This document shows, in pieces, positions 60,452-64,000 of a DNA stretch of 64,000 nt. The notes beneath the pieces are model-generated. The model did not search any database. It was not told the origin of the DNA and saw only the letters and a list, made by a program, of their open reading frames with translations. The position numbers and the translations under genes were made by a program. Location: assembly GCF_018998565.1 (NCBI RefSeq), contig NZ_JAHNZO010000035.1, positions 1-64,000 on the forward strand. Reading direction: 5' to 3'. The DNA is from Paenibacillus oleatilyticus. GTDB taxonomy: Bacteria > Bacillota > Bacilli > Paenibacillales > NBRC-103111. Within the stretch, counting starts at the first letter, position 1; every line of letters begins with the position of its first letter.

Positions 60452-61141
60452 ATGAGTCTGAATCGGAATGTATCATCCATCGCTTCGCTGATTAGCGACC
60501 CGTCCCGGGCGGCCATCCTGCTGCATCTGCTGGACGGCCGCTGCCATCCGGCCGGGGATTTGGCAGCCGCAGCGGGAATTACGCCGCAAACCGCCAGCTT
60601 TCATTTGGCCAAAATGGCGGAGCTCGGAATTGTAACGGTAGAAAAGCACGGCCGGCACCGGTATTACCGGATTGCGCAGGCGAGCGATGCGGAAATGATC
60701 GAGCAGCTGCTTTCGTTTGCCGGGCCGGCGCCTGTCGTTTCGTTACGGCAATCGGACCAAATGAAAAAGCTGCGCCACGCCCGGATGTGCTACGACCATT
60801 TGGCAGGGGAAGCGGCGGTTCGCATCGCGGAATCGCTGCAAAGAGCAGGGCATTTGCAGAAAGACGGGCTGCAGCTTCACGTTACGGCTTCCGGCGAACG
60901 TTTTTTTGCGGATTTCGGTTTGGACTTGCCGCAGCTTCGCAAGAAGCGGCGGGCGTTCTCCCGCTGCTGTCTCGATTGGACGGAACGCGAGCACCATTTG
61001 GCCGGCGCCCTCGGGCAAGGGCTGACCGAGCGGATGTTTGCGATGGACTGGTTTCGCCGGGAGGAGCAAAGCCGGGCCGTGCGAATCACGCAGGAAGGAA
61101 GGCAAGGCATGGCGGAGCGGTTTGGAATTCGGCTGGATTAA
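60452..61141 (+). CDS. ArsR-family winged-helix regulator
   Basis: 229 aa from ATG 60452 behind GGAGG. Winged helix at 5-85: IASLISDPSRAAILLHLLDG, LAAAAGITPQTASFHLAKMAELG, VEKHGRHRYYRI. A C-terminal extension of about 130 residues holds CCLDWTEREHHLAGALG, seen in the larger ArsR proteins of Bacillota. No metal-site cysteine pair CVC is in helix 3, so the signal is probably not arsenic. Probable target: itself or the divergent flavoprotein gene. Confidence 0.85.
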   Translation: MSLNRNVSSIASLISDPSRAAILLHLLDGRCHPAGDLAAAAGITPQTASFHLAKMAELGIVTVEKHGRHRYYRIAQASDAEMIEQLLSFAGPAPVVSLRQSDQMKKLRHARMCYDHLAGEAAVRIAESLQRAGHLQKDGLQLHVTASGERFFADFGLDLPQLRKKRRAFSRCCLDWTEREHHLAGALGQGLTERMFAMDWFRREEQSRAVRITQEGRQGMAERFGIRLD

Positions 61142-61276
61142 ACCTGCGGCCGGTACAGCGGTGCATCCAACCGACAAGGGACGGGGAAAAGGCTAATAAC
61201 GGGAGGTTGACCAGGGTCCCATCCCGCTGCTGGCGAAAAATGACCGTATACGCTTGCAATCGCGCTTGTTTGCGGT

Positions 61277-61306
61277 TTCACAAACGGCTCCTCCCGCTGA
61301 TACAAT
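61277..61306 (+). promoter_or_regulatory. promoter of the MFS gene
   Basis: -35 TTCACA (61277-61282), 18-bp spacer, extended -10 TGA-TACAAT (61301-61306). The start of transcription near 61313 argues for a start codon at 61320 or later. Confidence 0.5.
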
Positions 61307-61382
61307 GGTCGTAAAATCGATGTTGAGCGAACGGAGGGCTATAGGCGCCTCCTGTTTGCCGGGAGAGGCGGTCCAGGCTCGG

Positions 61383-62714
61383 ATGGGGTTACGACTCGGA
61401 GAAGCGGTCAGGCATTGGGCGGAGTCGCGGAAGACGGCGGTGCCGGAAGAAAAGAGGCTGTCGGCGGAGGCCGTCGCTTCGCTCTTTATTCATTTTTGCT
61501 TTCAATTCGGAGCTTCGATGTCGGGTGTCTTTTTGACGCTGTACTTGTGGCGGCTGACCCATAGCCTCGAAATTAACGGGGCATACTTTGCGATTAACTA
61601 TGCGGTGGCGCCGCTGGCATTCGCGCTCGGCGGCTGGATGATCAAGCGCAAGGACCGCATGGTTACTTACCGGCTGGGCATTGCGATGATTGCGCTGTTT
61701 TATTTGTCCGTTGTCTTCTCCGGGGAGCTGGTGGCTCGATATTATGTGCTCTTTGCCGTGCTGAACGGCATCGCGAGTTCGTTTTACTGGGTAGGTTATC
61801 TGACCTTGATGTATGATGTCACGACGGACCGGAACCGTATCCGGTTTCTCGCGATCAATATGATAACGTTTACGCTCGGCGGGCTGATCGGACCGGCCTT
61901 GGCCGGATTCCTCATTCGGCAATTCGAGGGCTTGCAGGGCTATACGATCGTTTTCGGCATCTCGTTCCTCATGTTTTTGCTGGCGGCGCTTGGCAGCTTC
62001 AAGATCCCGATGAAAGCTTCGCACCATAAAGCGTATTATTTGAAATACGTCGGTCTGCTAATGCGCAAAAACCGGGACTGGACCTATTCGCTAATCGCCT
62101 TTTTGGTTATGGGGCTGTTTCAGGGGCTGATGCTGTTTTTGCCGAATATTTTGCTTTTTCAGATCGTCGGCCGGGAAGATTTGGTCGGTTACCTGGGGGT
62201 ATTGTACGCCAGTCTCGGCATCGGCACGGGGATGTTCATTTCCCGTTACGGCACCGAATCCAAGGCGAAAGCCTTTATGTTCATCTCGACCGTAGGGTTC
62301 GTAATCGGCACGGCGTTCATTTTGTGGAAACTGACGCTGGGGACCGTTATCGCTTTTATGATCATTTATTCCATCTGCGCGCCGCTGCAGGGCAACACGA
62401 TCACTTCGTACTATTACCGGCTGATCGGCGTGCTGCCGCTCAAAGGCCAGCTTCGCGTCGAGTCGGTCGTGATGCGCGAGACGTTCTTGAACGGGGGACG
62501 CGTCGCATCAATCGGCCTGCTTGTCTGGCTTACAAGCGCCGCAGGCAGCCAGGTGCTTCCCTGGGTGCTGGCGGCAACGGCTGCGCTGCAAATCGGGCTG
62601 GTCTGGCTGCTGAGCCGACGCGCGGATGAAGAGCCAGCTTTGGACGCGGCTCCGGCAGTGCACGGTCCCGGCTCGGAGAGCGGCTCCCGCACCGGGATGA
62701 AAGCTTCCTCTTGA
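61383..62714 (+). CDS. MFS transporter
   Basis: 443 aa if ATG 61383 is used, chosen because the promoter excludes starts before about 61313; ATG 61320 is possible and no start has a good ribosome site. About eleven to twelve membrane helices, the first around FIHFCFQFGASMSGVFLTLYLWRL. GGWMIKRKDR is the inter-helix 2-3 loop. Subfamily and substrate cannot be read. Its stop lies within the terminator stem at 62701. Confidence 0.8.
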   Translation: MGLRLGEAVRHWAESRKTAVPEEKRLSAEAVASLFIHFCFQFGASMSGVFLTLYLWRLTHSLEINGAYFAINYAVAPLAFALGGWMIKRKDRMVTYRLGIAMIALFYLSVVFSGELVARYYVLFAVLNGIASSFYWVGYLTLMYDVTTDRNRIRFLAINMITFTLGGLIGPALAGFLIRQFEGLQGYTIVFGISFLMFLLAALGSFKIPMKASHHKAYYLKYVGLLMRKNRDWTYSLIAFLVMGLFQGLMLFLPNILLFQIVGREDLVGYLGVLYASLGIGTGMFISRYGTESKAKAFMFISTVGFVIGTAFILWKLTLGTVIAFMIIYSICAPLQGNTITSYYYRLIGVLPLKGQLRVESVVMRETFLNGGRVASIGLLVWLTSAAGSQVLPWVLAATAALQIGLVWLLSRRADEEPALDAAPAVHGPGSESGSRTGMKASS

Positions 62715-62735
62715 TTAAAGGGGAAGCTTTTTTTG
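62701..62735 (+). terminator. terminator after the MFS gene
   Basis: AAAGCTTCC pairs with GGAAGCTTT, with seven T; the stem begins inside the last codons of the gene. Confidence 0.8.
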
Positions 62736-62818
62736 TGCCGCTTAGGAAACGGATGGAATGGAATCAAGGACCGTGGGGGGATGCTAACGGTAACGAACAA
62801 CGAAGGGGCGTATATATC

Positions 62819-63742
62819 ATGTACGATTGCATCGTCGTCGGAGGGGGCATCGCCGGCTTGCAGGCGGCCATTCAGCTTGGACGGTACCGGCATCGCGTGC
62901 TGGTGATCGACAAAGGACGAGGGCGCTCAACGCTGTGCCGAAGCTACCACAATGTGCTCGGTTGGCCCGATGGAGTATCCGGCCAAGAGCTTCGCCATCT
63001 CGGACGGCAGCATGCCGAACGGCTCGGGGTGGAATTTCGCCGCGATGAGGCAGTGGCGGCGGCAAGGAACGGCCGAGGCTTTCAGATTGCGCTTGCCGAT
63101 GGGGGTGGAGCCGTCCACACCGAGACGCTGCTTGCGGCAACCGGCGTACTGGACCGTTTCCCGCCTTTGCCCGGGCTGGAACAACGCCTTGGGATCAGCG
63201 TGTACGTGTGCCCAGACTGCGACGGCTACGAGGTCGCCGGGAAGCGGACCATTGTGATGGGATCGGGAGATACGGGAGCGGGAATGGCGCTTGCCCTGCG
63301 CTATTGGACCGATCGGATCGTATACGTTAATCACGAACGGCAAGCGGTCGGTAGCGGGCATGCGGACAAGTTGAAGGAAGCGGCCATACCGCATGTTGAA
63401 GCGGAAATCACCGAGGTGCTCGGCGGGCCGGATGCCCGGTTCGACGGAGTACGCTTGTCGGATGGCCGGACGATCGAGGGAGAGCGCGGCTTTATCGCTT
63501 TTGGAGGCAATGAAGTGCACACCGGATGGACGTCGGCGCTTGGCGTCGAACGGTTGGAAAACCGTCATATCGTCACCGATCCGCGCACCAAGATGACGAA
63601 CGTTCCCGGCGTCTGGGCGGCAGGAGATATCGGAGTACACTCGGAGCAGGTCACGATCGCGATGGGCGAGGGCTCGCAGGCGGCGATTTGGATTCATAAA
63701 GAGCTCCTAAAGAGGAAAACGAATACCCCGGTCTTCGTTTAA
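62819..63742 (+). CDS. thioredoxin-reductase-like FAD oxidoreductase
   Basis: 307 aa from ATG 62819 behind AAGGGG; an upstream in-frame start overlaps the previous gene's terminator. FAD site YDCIVVGGGIAGLQAA, redox pair C-P-D-C in YVCPDCDGYEV, NADPH site IVMGSGDTGAGMA, and C-terminal VPGVWAAGDIG. The active-site sequence CPDC differs from the CATC of true thioredoxin reductases, so it may serve another disulfide or ferredoxin-type partner. Followed by a terminator. Confidence 0.88.
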   Translation: MYDCIVVGGGIAGLQAAIQLGRYRHRVLVIDKGRGRSTLCRSYHNVLGWPDGVSGQELRHLGRQHAERLGVEFRRDEAVAAARNGRGFQIALADGGGAVHTETLLAATGVLDRFPPLPGLEQRLGISVYVCPDCDGYEVAGKRTIVMGSGDTGAGMALALRYWTDRIVYVNHERQAVGSGHADKLKEAAIPHVEAEITEVLGGPDARFDGVRLSDGRTIEGERGFIAFGGNEVHTGWTSALGVERLENRHIVTDPRTKMTNVPGVWAAGDIGVHSEQVTIAMGEGSQAAIWIHKELLKRKTNTPVFV

Positions 63743-63758
63743 GCCGCACCGCATAAGT

Positions 63759-63811
63759 AAAGGACCAAAGCCGTCTCCGCTTAGGGGGATCGCTTTGGTC
63801 CTTTGCGTTTT
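63759..63811. terminator. hairpin between convergent genes
   Basis: AAAGGACCAAAGC pairs perfectly over 13 bp with GCTTTGGTCCTTT, followed by GCGTTTT on the + strand. Confidence 0.65.
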
Positions 63812-63835
63812 GCACTCCGATCACGGAAGGAGATG

Positions 63836-64000
63836 TTAGGATTTGGACGGTTCCAGCAGCCGCTTCCAGGCTTTCATCGATGCTTCTCCGTTGACGAACA
63901 GCCGTTTCAGCTTGAGCGGGTCCTGATCGGACGAAGCCCACCCCTGATCGATGGTGAACGCATACCGGAATTTATTTTCTTTTAGCAGATTCAAGGTCGT
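63836..64000 (-). CDS. C-terminal part of an unidentified protein (cut by the window end)
   Basis: 54 residues readable to a stop at 63836: ...KFRYAFTIDQGWASSDQDPL, KLKRLFVNGEASMKAWKRL and LEPSKS. No family recognised from this fragment. The terminator at 63759 lies just past its stop, which supports a real gene reading on the minus strand. Confidence 0.6.
   Translation of the reverse strand, partial: TTLNLLKENKFRYAFTIDQGWASSDQDPLKLKRLFVNGEASMKAWKRLLEPSKS

Overview
The window looks like chromosomal DNA of a Gram-positive, spore-former-type Bacillota of the Paenibacillaceae (Paenibacillus/Cohnella-like). This rests on GGAGG-type ribosome sites with many TTG/GTG starts, GC near the middle of the range, YesM/YesN-type two-component systems beside sugar ABC transporters, a SinR homologue, AbrB-type regulators and AraC-type sugar clusters. 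This is inference from gene content; no rRNA or tRNA gene is visible to anchor it.

Layout. 1-4.1 kb is a mobile-element graveyard: the 3' end of a group II intron, an erythromycin-esterase-family gene broken by a frameshift and by a TnpB-only IS1341-type element, and a decayed IS110 transposase. 4.1-12.5 kb holds a metallo-hydrolase/TetR divergon, a cluster of two Gfo/Idh/MocA dehydrogenases with an APH-fold kinase and an AraC regulator, and a DUF1800/DUF1501 pair. 12.6-22.5 kb holds an acetyltransferase, three secreted glycosidase-like proteins of clan GH-A type, a right-handed beta-helix protein, a PilZ-like protein and an XRE regulator. 22.7-42.8 kb is one exopolysaccharide (EPS) operon of 19 genes ending at a perfect terminator: nucleotide-sugar supply (GalU, UDP-glucose dehydrogenase, UDP-xylose synthase-like, ManC), a priming transferase, a Wzz/BY-kinase-like pair, two polymerase/flippase pairs, five further glycosyltransferases, a lectin-like protein and an SGNH hydrolase. 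42.8-45.3 kb is a regulator island: two paralogous XRE repressors facing divergent small genes, and a SinR homologue. 45.3-51 kb is mostly housekeeping (ThpR, SerC, an orphan PhoB-type regulator, TrmL, an AbrB-type protein) plus a hydrolase-SARP fusion. 51-59.7 kb is a sugar ABC transporter with its YesM/YesN-type system and a phosphodiester glycosidase-domain protein. 59.7-64 kb has a flavoprotein, an ArsR regulator, an MFS transporter, a thioredoxin-reductase-like protein and a partial gene.

How it may work together. The most interesting pattern is regulatory. A 15-bp dyad of the form GATAC-N5-GTATC, with small variations, occurs at eleven intergenic places, often paired and on top of promoters: before the acetyltransferase gene, the PilZ-like/glycosidase pair, the EPS operon, both XRE paralogues, one small gene, sinR, and downstream of another small gene. 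Three paralogous small proteins (56-57 aa) share an L-[DE]-I-R...QLG-[ILM]-[NH]-P helix that resembles the oligomerisation helix of the neighbouring SinR homologue and of SinI. I infer a local biofilm/EPS decision circuit made of XRE repressors, a SinR-type repressor and SinI-like small partners, with the 20-kb EPS operon and secreted polysaccharide-active enzymes as outputs. The dyads and the small-protein family are seen directly; the wiring is inference.
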